NCBI RefSeq assembly: GCF_014639235.1
Contig: NZ_BMFU01000008.1
Coordinates: 62,001-126,000, forward strand
DNA: 64,000 bases
Direction: 5' to 3'
DNA from: Paenibacillus silvae
Lineage (GTDB): Bacteria > Bacillota > Bacilli > Paenibacillales > Paenibacillaceae
Every line of letters starts with the position of its first letter. Position 1 is the stretch's first letter. This document shows positions 9,545 to 18,164 of the stretch, piece after piece. The position numbers and the translations under genes were made by a program. A model generated the notes under the pieces. It worked only from the letters and a program-made list of their open reading frames with translations. It ran no database searches and had not been told where the DNA came from.

Positions 9545-9556
9545 CTCAATATTGAG
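9545..9556. promoter_or_regulatory. Palindrome between divergent kinase and regulator genes
   Basis: CTCAATATTGAG is a perfect 12-base palindrome in the 153-base divergent intergenic region, a plausible binding site for the response regulator encoded next door. The role is inference from position only. Confidence 0.35.
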
Positions 9557-9642
9557 AACGCTGCCAAATTGGTAATTCAGTTTAAAATTTCGGATCAAAA
9601 AAGCCCACGATTGAACATGACGAGGCAGGAGTTGGATGAAAC

Positions 9643-12600
9643 GTGTCGAAAACTAACTCTGCTATGAAACCATTAACCCATTTGAAAATACCTAGATATG
9701 TCGTGTTGTCGCTTATATTTCTAACCGTTCTACTTAGCTTTCGCTGGATATGGTCTACCGCTTTTGCTATACCCGATCATCCAGAACCTGTTCGAGGGGT
9801 GTTGGACCTTCGCGGGTGGGATCTTGACGATGCTTCACCGATTTCGCTTGATGGAGAATGGGGGTTCACCCCTCATGCATTGATCTCTGGTGGAGAGGAT
9901 ACAAATACGTATTCAGTTATGGGTTCGGACACGTCTTCCACATGGATTCAAGTACCAGGCGACTGGCGTAATGCGTTACAATCACAATCTACTTCATCGT
10001 TCGGATATGGAACGTACCAGCTTCGCATACTGCTAGACCCTTCGGTGAGGGAAGTCTCTCTTTGGGCTCAGAAAATTCAGACTTCATCCATCATCGAGAT
10101 CAACGGAACGATTGTGGCCAAATTCGGCCAACCTGCCAGCGATGCCGGAAGCTATCGACCGGAAAGGACGGCATTTGTAACGACTTATACCCCAGGCGAG
10201 TCAAGTGAACTCACTTTACTTGTGCAAACAGCCAATTTCGATGATCCGTTCAGCGGAGGCATCACACGTTCACTGTACTTTGGTTCTCCTGAAGCAATAG
10301 GCAGTGAGCGAAATTTATCCATTGATCTCCAGAAAATAACGTTCGCCTTACTGCTTCTGCACAGCCTGTATGCTTTTGTCATGTTTCTGTTTATCCGAAA
10401 GCAGCGGGCGCTGCTCACCTTTTCTTTATTAACACTGGTAACAGCCCTGACGGTTGTATCTGACCATGACAGCCTGTTGTTAACCTGGCTGCCCTTAAAT
10501 TTCACCTGGATAGTTAAAGCGAAAGCGATATCCTATGCATCGTTTGCCCTTTTCCTTCTCATGTTGGCAAGAAGCTTCGCCAATCCCGTTCAAGGGCGTA
10601 AGCTCTTTCTCACTTATGCCAGCGTGGTGGGAGGATATCTATTATTTTTGCTGATTGCTCCCGTAACGCTAGTGTACCACGCACTTCGGACTCAGGTCCC
10701 TGACTTCCTGTATTTGTTTGCTATTGGCTGGTCTGTGTTCCTGTTCTTCAAAATGGCCGCTGCAAAACAAAGTGACGCAAGCTTTTTGCTGTTTGCAGCA
10801 ATGAGCAGTTTTTCCAGTGTGCTATGGGGCATCGTGAATTCACACAATGAAATCACCAATGTATATTATCCGATTGATGTCATTGCAGCGATATTCGGCT
10901 TCGCAGCCTACTGGTTCAGGAAATATTTCCGCAATTCCACTGAAATTGAAGAACTGTATGAACAGCTCAAAGTGGAGGATCAGCAGAAGGATCAATTTCT
11001 GGTGAACACAGCGCATGAACTGCGGACTCCCCTGCATGGAATCATCAACATTGCCGAAAGTATTGCGGTACGCGAACAGCGTCAATCCGGAGCACAACAT
11101 ACAGAGGACATGAAGCTGTTAGTGAACATCGGAAGACAGATGTCACAATTGATTGATGACCTTCTGGATGTCATTCGTCTGCGGGAAAAACGCATCACAC
11201 TGCAGAAAAAACCGATATCCCTCGCCTCTGTCATCTCCGGCGTCATTGGTATGTTCCGTTTTATGGCGGAAGGCAAACGAGTTCAGATCATCGTGGATAC
11301 TCCTGAAGGATTACCGCTTATTCAGGCGGATGAGCGACGACTTGTTCAAATCCTGTACAATCTGCTGCATAATGCACTCAAATTCACAGATGAGGGTGCT
11401 ATTACCGTATCGGTCAGAGCAGATAAAAACAGCGTCATCATGCAAGTATCGGATACAGGAACCGGAATCAGCGAAGAGTTACAAGCCCGGATATTCGAAC
11501 CTTACGAGCAAGGCACAGCTCAAGCGCGTTTGAGTGGAGGCATTGGACTCGGCCTAAGTATCAGCAAACAGCTCACAGAGCTTCATGGCGGTGAACTCAC
11601 CGTGCAGTCCGTGCTTGGACAAGGATCTGTTTTTCAAGTCTCGCTGCCGCGAGAAGATACATCCGACATATCCGATCAGGCGGAGCCGCCGCAATGGGGG
11701 ACTCAATATTACGAGGAAGCTGCTGTGAGTGCGAGTGAACAACAGCATCCTGTCCTGCATGGGAAGACGACTGCCACTGTCACTGCCCGTATCCTCGCTG
11801 TCGACGATGATCCTGTGAACTTACGTGTGCTCATCTCAATGTTATCGAGTGAATCCTATGAAATACAATCTGCAACTTCAGCGTTAGAAGCGCTTGAGTT
11901 GTTGAATTCGCAATCCTGGGATTTATTAATTGCGGATGTGATGATGCCTCATATGTCCGGTTATGAACTGACAGAGAATGTACGTAAGCGTTACTCCGTA
12001 TCCGAGCTTCCCATTCTGTTGTTAACGGCCCGCAACGAACCCGCTGATGTTTATGCCGGGTTCATGGCAGGTGCTACCGATTATGTGACCAAACCTGTTG
12101 ATGCCGTGGAGCTGAGGCACCGCATCGGTTCATTGGTTGTGTTGAAGCAGTCCATTGATGAGAGACTGCGCATGGAAGCTGCTTATTTGCAGGCACAGAT
12201 CCAGCCTCATTTCCTGTTCAACACACTCAATTCAATTATGATGCTCAGTGAGATCGACACAGATCGGATGCAGCGTCTGGGAGATGCTTTTATCGAATAT
12301 TTGCAGACCAGCTTTCATTTTGTGAATTCGGAGAAAATGGTGGAGATCACCCATGAGATAGACCTTTCCAAAGCCTATCTCTACATTGAGAAGGAACGAT
12401 TCGCGGAACGGCTCACCGTGGTCTGGGACATTCCGGAAGACATCGATGTGATGCTGCCTCCACTCACCATCCAGCCGTTGATTGAAAATGCTGTTCGCCA
12501 TGGTGTCCTCAGCCAAGTGGAAGGTGGGACGGTGTGGATACGCATCGTCACCCAAACCGCCGGTACACTGATCGAGATTGAAGATAACGGCTCAGGCATG

Positions 12601-12795
12601 CAGCCGGAACAGATTGAACGAGCTTTGGCATGGCCTAAACCCAGTCCGTTAGAGCCTGGAGGCATTGGTTTAACCAACACCCATCGGCGCTTGAATCAGC
12701 TCTATGGCCAGGGTTTGACAATTGTCAGCTCTCCTGGACAAGGGACGAAGGTTTCCTTTTTTATTCCTGACCCACTAGACTCTGATTCGTTTTAA
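9643..12795 (+). CDS. Hybrid sensor histidine kinase with two kinase modules (7TM-DISM sensor, HisKA, receiver, LytS-type kinase)
   Basis: 1050 residues, GTG start at 9643 with AGGAG upstream. Order: membrane segment 19-38; extracellular jelly-roll-like domain about 50-215; seven membrane segments about 230-425; HisKA with His458 ('HELRTPLHG'); ATPase 560-670 with N-box 'LLHNALKF', 'DTGTGIS' and 'GGIGLGLS'; receiver 715-835 with Asp765 ('LLIADVMMPHMSG'); then a second, LytS-like His_kinase motif with His856 ('QIQPHFLFN') and its own ATPase 940-1045 ('QPLIENAVRHG'). Two catalytic kinases in one chain is a notable layout. The divergent neighbour at 8344-9489 is the obvious response regulator. 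The signal is unknown; the extracellular fold resembles 7TMR-DISM carbohydrate-type sensors. Confidence 0.92.
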   Translation: MSKTNSAMKPLTHLKIPRYVVLSLIFLTVLLSFRWIWSTAFAIPDHPEPVRGVLDLRGWDLDDASPISLDGEWGFTPHALISGGEDTNTYSVMGSDTSSTWIQVPGDWRNALQSQSTSSFGYGTYQLRILLDPSVREVSLWAQKIQTSSIIEINGTIVAKFGQPASDAGSYRPERTAFVTTYTPGESSELTLLVQTANFDDPFSGGITRSLYFGSPEAIGSERNLSIDLQKITFALLLLHSLYAFVMFLFIRKQRALLTFSLLTLVTALTVVSDHDSLLLTWLPLNFTWIVKAKAISYASFALFLLMLARSFANPVQGRKLFLTYASVVGGYLLFLLIAPVTLVYHALRTQVPDFLYLFAIGWSVFLFFKMAAAKQSDASFLLFAAMSSFSSVLWGIVNSHNEITNVYYPIDVIAAIFGFAAYWFRKYFRNSTEIEELYEQLKVEDQQKDQFLVNTAHELRTPLHGIINIAESIAVREQRQSGAQHTEDMKLLVNIGRQMSQLIDDLLDVIRLREKRITLQKKPISLASVISGVIGMFRFMAEGKRVQIIVDTPEGLPLIQADERRLVQILYNLLHNALKFTDEGAITVSVRADKNSVIMQVSDTGTGISEELQARIFEPYEQGTAQARLSGGIGLGLSISKQLTELHGGELTVQSVLGQGSVFQVSLPREDTSDISDQAEPPQWGTQYYEEAAVSASEQQHPVLHGKTTATVTARILAVDDDPVNLRVLISMLSSESYEIQSATSALEALELLNSQSWDLLIADVMMPHMSGYELTENVRKRYSVSELPILLLTARNEPADVYAGFMAGATDYVTKPVDAVELRHRIGSLVVLKQSIDERLRMEAAYLQAQIQPHFLFNTLNSIMMLSEIDTDRMQRLGDAFIEYLQTSFHFVNSEKMVEITHEIDLSKAYLYIEKERFAERLTVVWDIPEDIDVMLPPLTIQPLIENAVRHGVLSQVEGGTVWIRIVTQTAGTLIEIEDNGSGMQPEQIERALAWPKPSPLEPGGIGLTNTHRRLNQLYGQGLTIVSSPGQGTKVSFFIPDPLDSDSF

Positions 12796-12817
12796 GCTGG
12801 AGCGCAAACAAACCACA

Positions 12818-12858
12818 AAAAGCTGAGCCTGGACTTGATCCGGACTCAGCTTTTTTTT
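12818..12858. terminator. Bidirectional terminator between hybrid kinase and mqo
   Basis: Stem AAAAGCTGAG / CTCAGCTTTT with an inner GG/CC extension, followed by an eight-base T-run on the plus strand and preceded by A's. It serves the kinase gene ending at 12795 and mqo ending at 12918. Confidence 0.85.
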
Positions 12859-12917
12859 AATTTCTTACTTAATTGCTTTTTCGCTTTATTTTCTCGCTTT
12901 AGGTTGCACTTTATCCA

Positions 12918-14423
12918 TTACACATGCAGCGTCTGCTTCTCATCGGACAATCCCAGCGCCTTCGCTGTAGACTGGTTGATCTCACGCAGCAGCTCCACAT
13001 TCTCTGCAAGGGAGATGCCGTAAGAAGGAATCATTTCTTTGATCTTTGGTTCCCATGCCTTCATATTTTGCGGGAAGCAGCGCTCCAGAATCTCCAGCAT
13101 AACCTGAACGGCTGTCGATGCACCCGGGGATGCACCAAGCAGAGCAGCTATGGAGCCATCTGCCGCAGTAACGACCTCAGTTCCGAATTGCAGCGTGCCT
13201 TTTCCACCTTGAACGGTGTCCTTAATGACCTGAACACGCTGACCCGCCAGCACCATATCCCAATCCTCGCTTTTTGCGCTCGGCACGAAATCACGCAGCT
13301 CCTTCATACGCTGCTCCTTCGTTAGCATGAGCTGTTGAATGAGATACTTGGTCAAGGAAAGCTCCTTCACCCCTGCCGCCAGCATCGTTAACAGATTGTG
13401 CAGCTTCACCGAAGCGATAAGGTCTGCATTTGATCCGGTCTTGAGGAACTTAGGTGAGAAACCGGCAAATGGTCCAAACAGCAGTGACTTCTGGTTGTCG
13501 ATATAACGTGTATCCAGATGCGGCACCGACATCGGCGGTGCACCTACCGAGGCTTTACCGTATACTTTGGCATGATGCTGCTCAACGACTTCCGGATTTT
13601 TGCACACCATGAAAATGCCGCTTACCGGGAAGCCCCCGATATGCTTGCCTTCCGGAATGCCCGATTTCTGCAGCAGATGCAGGCTTCCACCGCCCGCACC
13701 GATGAACACAAATTTCGCCCGGTGGCGCTCAACGGCTCCGCTCGTCAAATTTTTCACAGTCAATTCCCATGATTTATCGCTCTTGCGTTTCAAGCTTTTC
13801 ACGCTATGTTTATAGTGGACTTCCACTTTTTGTTCCTGTAAATGTTTTAGCAGCATGCGCGTTAAAGCACCAAAGTTAACGTCCGTGCCGGAGTCAATTT
13901 TGGTTGCTGCAATCGGCTCGTTGCTTGTACGGTCTTTCATCATCAGCGGCATCCACTTCGACAGCTCTTCCCGGTTGTCCGAGAAATCCATGCCTGCGAA
14001 CAGCGGATGGTTCGACAACGTGTCGTATCGTCTTTTCAGAAACTGTACATTGCTTTCTCCATGCACATAACTGAGATGGGGAATCGGCATAATGAAGTCC
14101 CTCGGGTTACGAATCAGACGACTGTTCACCAGATAGGACCAAAATTGCTTGGAAACCTGGAACTGCTCGTTCACCTTAATGGCTTTGCTAATATCTACGG
14201 TTTTGTCCGGCCGTTCAACAGTATAGTTAAGTTCGCACAGCGCAGCATGCCCCGTTCCGGCATTGTTCCACTCATTCGAGCTTTCTTCTCCTGCGGTGGC
14301 TAGCTTCTCAAAAACCTTAATATTCCAGTCTGGTGCCAATTCTTTCAGCAAAGTTCCCAAAGTTGCACTCATAATTCCGGCACCGATCAAGATTACATCT
14401 GTACTCGTTTGTCCCTGGCTCAT
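12918..14423 (-). CDS. mqo: Malate:quinone oxidoreductase
   Basis: 501 residues, the normal family length. FAD-dependent peripheral membrane enzyme that oxidises malate to oxaloacetate and passes electrons to quinone. The N-terminal dinucleotide motif 'ILIGAGIMSATLG' (residues 11-23) and the conserved 'NNAGTGHAALCELNYT', 'DVNFGALT', 'FVFIGAGGGSL', 'GGFPVSG' and 'LLGASPGASTAV' blocks are all present. The ATG at 14423 follows AAGGA at a good distance. It is transcribed alone between two terminator-bearing regions. A cre-like element lies 36 bases upstream of the start, consistent with CcpA-type catabolite control. No missing residue or frameshift seen. Confidence 0.96.
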   Translation of the reverse strand: MSQGQTSTDVILIGAGIMSATLGTLLKELAPDWNIKVFEKLATAGEESSNEWNNAGTGHAALCELNYTVERPDKTVDISKAIKVNEQFQVSKQFWSYLVNSRLIRNPRDFIMPIPHLSYVHGESNVQFLKRRYDTLSNHPLFAGMDFSDNREELSKWMPLMMKDRTSNEPIAATKIDSGTDVNFGALTRMLLKHLQEQKVEVHYKHSVKSLKRKSDKSWELTVKNLTSGAVERHRAKFVFIGAGGGSLHLLQKSGIPEGKHIGGFPVSGIFMVCKNPEVVEQHHAKVYGKASVGAPPMSVPHLDTRYIDNQKSLLFGPFAGFSPKFLKTGSNADLIASVKLHNLLTMLAAGVKELSLTKYLIQQLMLTKEQRMKELRDFVPSAKSEDWDMVLAGQRVQVIKDTVQGGKGTLQFGTEVVTAADGSIAALLGASPGASTAVQVMLEILERCFPQNMKAWEPKIKEMIPSYGISLAENVELLREINQSTAKALGLSDEKQTLHV

Positions 14424-14458
14424 GTTTACCGTCCTTATATCCTATATTTGCCAAAAGG

Positions 14459-14474
14459 ATGTAAGCGTTATCGA
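14459..14474. promoter_or_regulatory. cre-like catabolite-responsive element upstream of mqo
   Basis: ATGTAAGCGTTATCGA matches the Bacillus cre consensus WTGNAANCGNWWNCAW at 15 of 16 positions. It is 36 bases upstream of the mqo start codon, a position where CcpA could repress by blocking early elongation. Confidence 0.5.
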
Positions 14475-14693
14475 TTTGGCATTGGCTGCAAGCCCACTTT
14501 TCACGGGTTTACGCCTTGTCTGAATGAATATAACCTTGAACTAGTGTATCAATAATAGTGAGCAATTTAAATATGCAATTTCAAGATATTTGCTATTCCT
14601 TCAGTATACGCTAGTTTGCTGCGGTTCGTTAGCCCGGTTATAGGCCTGAAAGATTTATTTGTTCAAAGCAAAGAAGGAACTCCGTATATGTTG
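14475..14693. other. Non-coding gap upstream of mqo
   Basis: AT-rich around 14540-14610, probably holding the mqo promoter, though no confident -35/-10 pair is visible. Short plus-strand frames lack ribosome binding sites. Confidence 0.4.
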
Positions 14694-14745
14694 AAAAAAA
14701 GACCGAAAGAGCCGTATGCACAATCACTCTCGCATCACGGCTCTT
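14694..14745 (-). terminator. Terminator of the Nik/Cnt-type operon
   Basis: AAGAGCCGT (14707-14715) pairs with ACGGCTCTT (14737-14745); the A-run at 14694-14700 gives a minus-strand U-tract. It lies about 45 bases beyond the last stop of the five-gene operon at 14790. Confidence 0.8.
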
Positions 14746-14789
14746 ATTATAGAAAGAAGTCAGCCCGCAGACGTATACAAGCTATGCCT

Positions 14790-15572
14790 TCAAAATATCG
14801 AGATGAGCTCCTTCGTATACGGATGGCGTTCCTCGGCGAACAACGTATCTGCACCAAAGCGGTCCACAATGCCTCCTGACTGCATGACCATGATTCGCTG
14901 ACTCATCCGGTGCACCGCCGCCAGATCATGCGAGATGAACAGGTAGGACAAGCCGAGCGAAGTTCGCAGGTCAGTGAGGAGCTGCAGAATCGATCCCTGT
15001 GATATGACGTCCAGACTGGCTGTCGGCTCGTCCAGAATGACAACATCCGGCTCTATGCCGATGGCTCGCGCAATCGTAACACGCTGCCGCTGACCGCCGC
15101 TTAATTCATGCGGGTAGCGGCTCGCCAGTTCACTCGGAAGCTCTACCGCCTCTAGCAGCTGGCGGATGTAAGCTTCCTTTGATGTATAGGTGAAGTGAGC
15201 GAGCTTGGCGTCCCGGCCGAGCTGCTCATAAGGGTCGATCAGGGACGCACCGATGGTGAGCTTCGGATTCAGTGCGGCGGATGGATTCTGGAAAACGATC
15301 TGAATGCGGCGGCGGTGAGGACGCAACCGGCGTCCATCCAGCCGGGCAATGTCATGCCCCCCAAGCTGGATGGTGCCACAATCCGCATCCTCGATGCGCA
15401 GCAGACAGCGGGCCAGTGTGCTTTTGCCACAGCCACTCTCTCCGACAAGACCCAGGCATTCGCCATGGTTCAGGGTGAACGAGATATCGTTTATGGCTGG
15501 ATGTTCCGCACCAGCATAGGTGCGAGCGAGCTGTTCCACACGCAACACAACTTGGCTGTCTTGGCTTCTCAT
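14790..15572 (-). CDS. ABC transporter ATP-binding protein, NikE/CntF-type
   Basis: 260 residues, a peptide/nickel-family ATPase. Walker A 'GESGCGKST' near residue 42, signature 'LSGGQRQRV' and Walker B 'DVVILDEPTAS' are intact, with the H-loop 'FISHDL'. The ATG overlaps the stop of the upstream ATPase gene by four bases (ATGA), so translation is coupled. Fifth and last gene of an operon encoding binding protein, two permeases and two ATPases; it should power import across the cytoplasmic membrane together with the partner ATPase at 15569-16369. Assigned to the Nik/Cnt branch by gene order; dipeptide or opine-metal import cannot be separated from sequence alone. Confidence 0.9.
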   Translation of the reverse strand: MRSQDSQVVLRVEQLARTYAGAEHPAINDISFTLNHGECLGLVGESGCGKSTLARCLLRIEDADCGTIQLGGHDIARLDGRRLRPHRRRIQIVFQNPSAALNPKLTIGASLIDPYEQLGRDAKLAHFTYTSKEAYIRQLLEAVELPSELASRYPHELSGGQRQRVTIARAIGIEPDVVILDEPTASLDVISQGSILQLLTDLRTSLGLSYLFISHDLAAVHRMSQRIMVMQSGGIVDRFGADTLFAEERHPYTKELISIF

Positions 15573-16369
15573 TCTGCACCCACCTCCTTCAAACCGGACT
15601 TCAACTCATTACTCAGCACAGGAGCTGCTTCAATCAATTGGCGTGTATATTCATGCTGGGGATGATCCAGAATACGATGTTTGCCGCCTGATTCCACGAT
15701 TCGCCCTTCTTTCATGATAGACAAGCGGTTCGCATATCGACGCACATGCCGCCAATCATGTGTTATGAACAGAATTGCACAGCCTGTCTCGGCCTGTTTG
15801 CGTGCGAGCAATTCAAGCACGCGATGCGCGGACATGCTATCCAGCGCGGTTGTGGCCTCGTCAGCAATCAGCAGACGCGGCGAGAGCATCAGCGAGGTCG
15901 CGATGGATGCACGCTGCAGCTGACCGCCGCTCAGCTGGAACGGATAGCGGCGAAGCAGCTCCGGGTGGAGTCCAACAGACTCCAGCGCTTCTGCGGCACG
16001 CTTTTTACGGACCGATGCCGATTTCTCCCCATGCACCTTCTGGTATTCATCAAAGTGTCCGCCAATGCTGCGGAACGGTGTGAACGCTCCCTGATAGTCT
16101 TGAAAAATATAGGATATGTCACGTCCACGCAGTGCACGCATCTCCTTCGGCTTCCATTCGAGCAGGTTGCTGCCCTCGAACAGCACATATCCAGACGTGC
16201 GCAGATTAGGCGGTAGCAGTTGGCCGATGGCCTGCGAGAGCAAACTTTTGCCACTGCCGCTCTGCCCGACGAGCGCCATGAATTCCCCTTCGCGGACGGC
16301 AAGGGACACGCTGTCCACAATCGTCCGCTCGCGGCTGAAGATGCTCAGTTCCTCGATGGAGAGAATCAT
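15569..16369 (-). CDS. ABC transporter ATP-binding protein, NikD/CntD-type
   Basis: 266 residues. Walker A 'GQSGSGKSL' near residue 37, signature 'LSGGQLQRA', Walker B 'LLIADEATTALD' and H-loop 'FITHDW' are all present. Walker B reads 'IADEATT' rather than the common 'DEPTT', a substitution often seen in the NikD-like subunit. The start overlaps the permease stop by four bases. It pairs with the second ATPase to drive the importer. Confidence 0.9.
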   Translation of the reverse strand: MILSIEELSIFSRERTIVDSVSLAVREGEFMALVGQSGSGKSLLSQAIGQLLPPNLRTSGYVLFEGSNLLEWKPKEMRALRGRDISYIFQDYQGAFTPFRSIGGHFDEYQKVHGEKSASVRKKRAAEALESVGLHPELLRRYPFQLSGGQLQRASIATSLMLSPRLLIADEATTALDSMSAHRVLELLARKQAETGCAILFITHDWRHVRRYANRLSIMKEGRIVESGGKHRILDHPQHEYTRQLIEAAPVLSNELKSGLKEVGAE

Positions 16370-17220
16370 GACTGCACCTCCTTTTTCACATCAAATCGGT
16401 CTCTCAGGTAGTCGCCCAGCATATTTGCCAGCAGCACAACCGATACAATTGCCAGCCCCGGGAAAACCATCAGCTCAGGTCTGGATTGGAAGTAAGGACG
16501 CGAGTCGTTCAGCATCGCTCCCCATTCGGGTGTTGGCGGCTGTGCGCCGAGTCCGATGTAGGATAAGGATGAGATCAGCAGAATGATTTTGCCGAGATCC
16601 AGACTCGCCAGCACCAGCACATGACCTGCAATATGCGGCAGCAGATGTTTGGTCATGATTCGAGCATCGGACAACCCGTTTGTCCGAGCCACACGGATGT
16701 AGTCCTTTTGCGACTCGGATAGAACTGTACTTCGAACCAGACGAGCGTAACTCACCCATTTCACGATAACAATCGCCAGCACCAGATTGCCGACCCCTGC
16801 TCCGAGCAGACCGCTCAGCACAATGGCGACAATGGTATCCGGAAAAGCAAGAAACGCATCTGCAATACGCATGAATAACTTGTCAATCCAACCGCGTTTG
16901 TAGCCTGCGATCAGGCCAAACGGAATGCCGATAATTAGTGCTGCGGCGAGCGCAAGCAGACTGTACCCGAGCGTCTGACTGCCGCCGAGAAGCAGACGTG
17001 TCAGTACATCACGGCCCAGATGGTCGGTGCCGAGCGGGTGAAACGCGCTCATCCCCTGCAGCCTGCCGCGCAAGTCGGTGAGGGTGGGATCATGTTTTAA
17101 ATATACAAAGGCATATAGGGAGGCCACGATAACGAGCAGTGCAAACAGCATGCCGATGATGGCCTGCCAGTTATGCTTTTTTGTTTTGGCAGACGGCATA
17201 TGCAGTGGCATTGTTTTCAT
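16366..17220 (-). CDS. ABC transporter permease, NikC/CntC-type
   Basis: 284 residues with about six membrane segments. The N-terminal OppC-type motif 'HPLGTDHLGRDVLTRLLLGG' (residues about 61-80) and the EAA loop 'YIRVARTNGLSDARIMTKHLLPH' (about 175-197) identify a nickel/peptide-family inner-membrane permease. The start overlaps the preceding permease stop by four bases. It forms the channel with the NikB/CntB-type protein. Confidence 0.92.
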   Translation of the reverse strand: MKTMPLHMPSAKTKKHNWQAIIGMLFALLVIVASLYAFVYLKHDPTLTDLRGRLQGMSAFHPLGTDHLGRDVLTRLLLGGSQTLGYSLLALAAALIIGIPFGLIAGYKRGWIDKLFMRIADAFLAFPDTIVAIVLSGLLGAGVGNLVLAIVIVKWVSYARLVRSTVLSESQKDYIRVARTNGLSDARIMTKHLLPHIAGHVLVLASLDLGKIILLISSLSYIGLGAQPPTPEWGAMLNDSRPYFQSRPELMVFPGLAIVSVVLLANMLGDYLRDRFDVKKEVQS

Positions 17221-18164
17221 CGGAGGGCCTCCTTTTCCTTCAGTTTCATCTCGGGATTTAAATAACGGTACGACAGATCAACTGCGGTATTCACCAGGAA
17301 TACGATAAGGGCCATGATCAGGATATATCCCTGAATCAATGGATAATCGCGCTGGCGGATAGCATCGACAACCAGCTTGCCGATGCCCGGATAAGCAAAC
17401 AGCACTTCAATGACCACAACGCCGCCAATCAGACTGCCCAGACTGACCCCAAATACCGTGATCACTGGCGGCAGACTATGCCTGAAGGCATGCAGGAAAA
17501 AGATACGCCCCTCCGATAACCCTCTGGCCCGGGCAGACCGTACGAACTCCTGACTTAGCGAGTCGAGCAGACTGGATCGCAGCAGACGCACATAAACGCT
17601 GGAGATGGCAAGTCCCAGCGTCAGTGATGGCAGTACTAGTGAGGTGAAGCCGTCCCGGCCCATCGTTGGTAAACCGCCGAATCGTACCCCGAACAGGTCA
17701 ATCAGGATCAGACCCAGCCAGAAGCTGGGCACGGCTGCACCCACGATGGACAGGATGCGGCTGCCCTGATCGATCCAGCTGCCCCGATAGAGTGCGGACA
17801 GGGAACCGAGCGGGATGGCAATCATCAGCATGACCAGCAGTGCACCAAACGTTAGCTCCGCTGTTGCTGGCAGCGCACGCATAAGTGTCTGCATCACTGG
17901 CTGGCCTGTAGAGTAGGACACCCCAAAATCCATTTTCACAAAATCAAGCAGCCAGCGGCCAAACTGCACCGGAAGTGAGTCATTGAAGCCCATTTCCTCC
18001 CGCAGCGCTTCGACTTGCTCCTTGCTGACGGATAGTTCTTCAACGTTCAGGATGGTCAGTACCGGATCACCGGGAGCCAGCCGAACGAACAGAAAACCGA
18101 CAAACATAATGAAAAGCAGAAATACAAATACCTCCAGAAACTTGCGAAGCAAAATGCGAAACAT
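17217..18164 (-). CDS. ABC transporter permease, NikB/CntB-type
   Basis: 315 residues with an N-terminal membrane anchor (9-29), the 'RLAPGDP' motif typical of DppB/NikB permeases, and about five further spans. The EAA loop contains 'FVRSARARGLSEGRI'. The ATG shares its first A with the TAA stop of the binding-protein gene (TAATG), again implying coupled translation. No defect seen. Confidence 0.92.
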   Translation of the reverse strand: MFRILLRKFLEVFVFLLFIMFVGFLFVRLAPGDPVLTILNVEELSVSKEQVEALREEMGFNDSLPVQFGRWLLDFVKMDFGVSYSTGQPVMQTLMRALPATAELTFGALLVMLMIAIPLGSLSALYRGSWIDQGSRILSIVGAAVPSFWLGLILIDLFGVRFGGLPTMGRDGFTSLVLPSLTLGLAISSVYVRLLRSSLLDSLSQEFVRSARARGLSEGRIFFLHAFRHSLPPVITVFGVSLGSLIGGVVVIEVLFAYPGIGKLVVDAIRQRDYPLIQGYILIMALIVFLVNTAVDLSYRYLNPEMKLKEKEALR

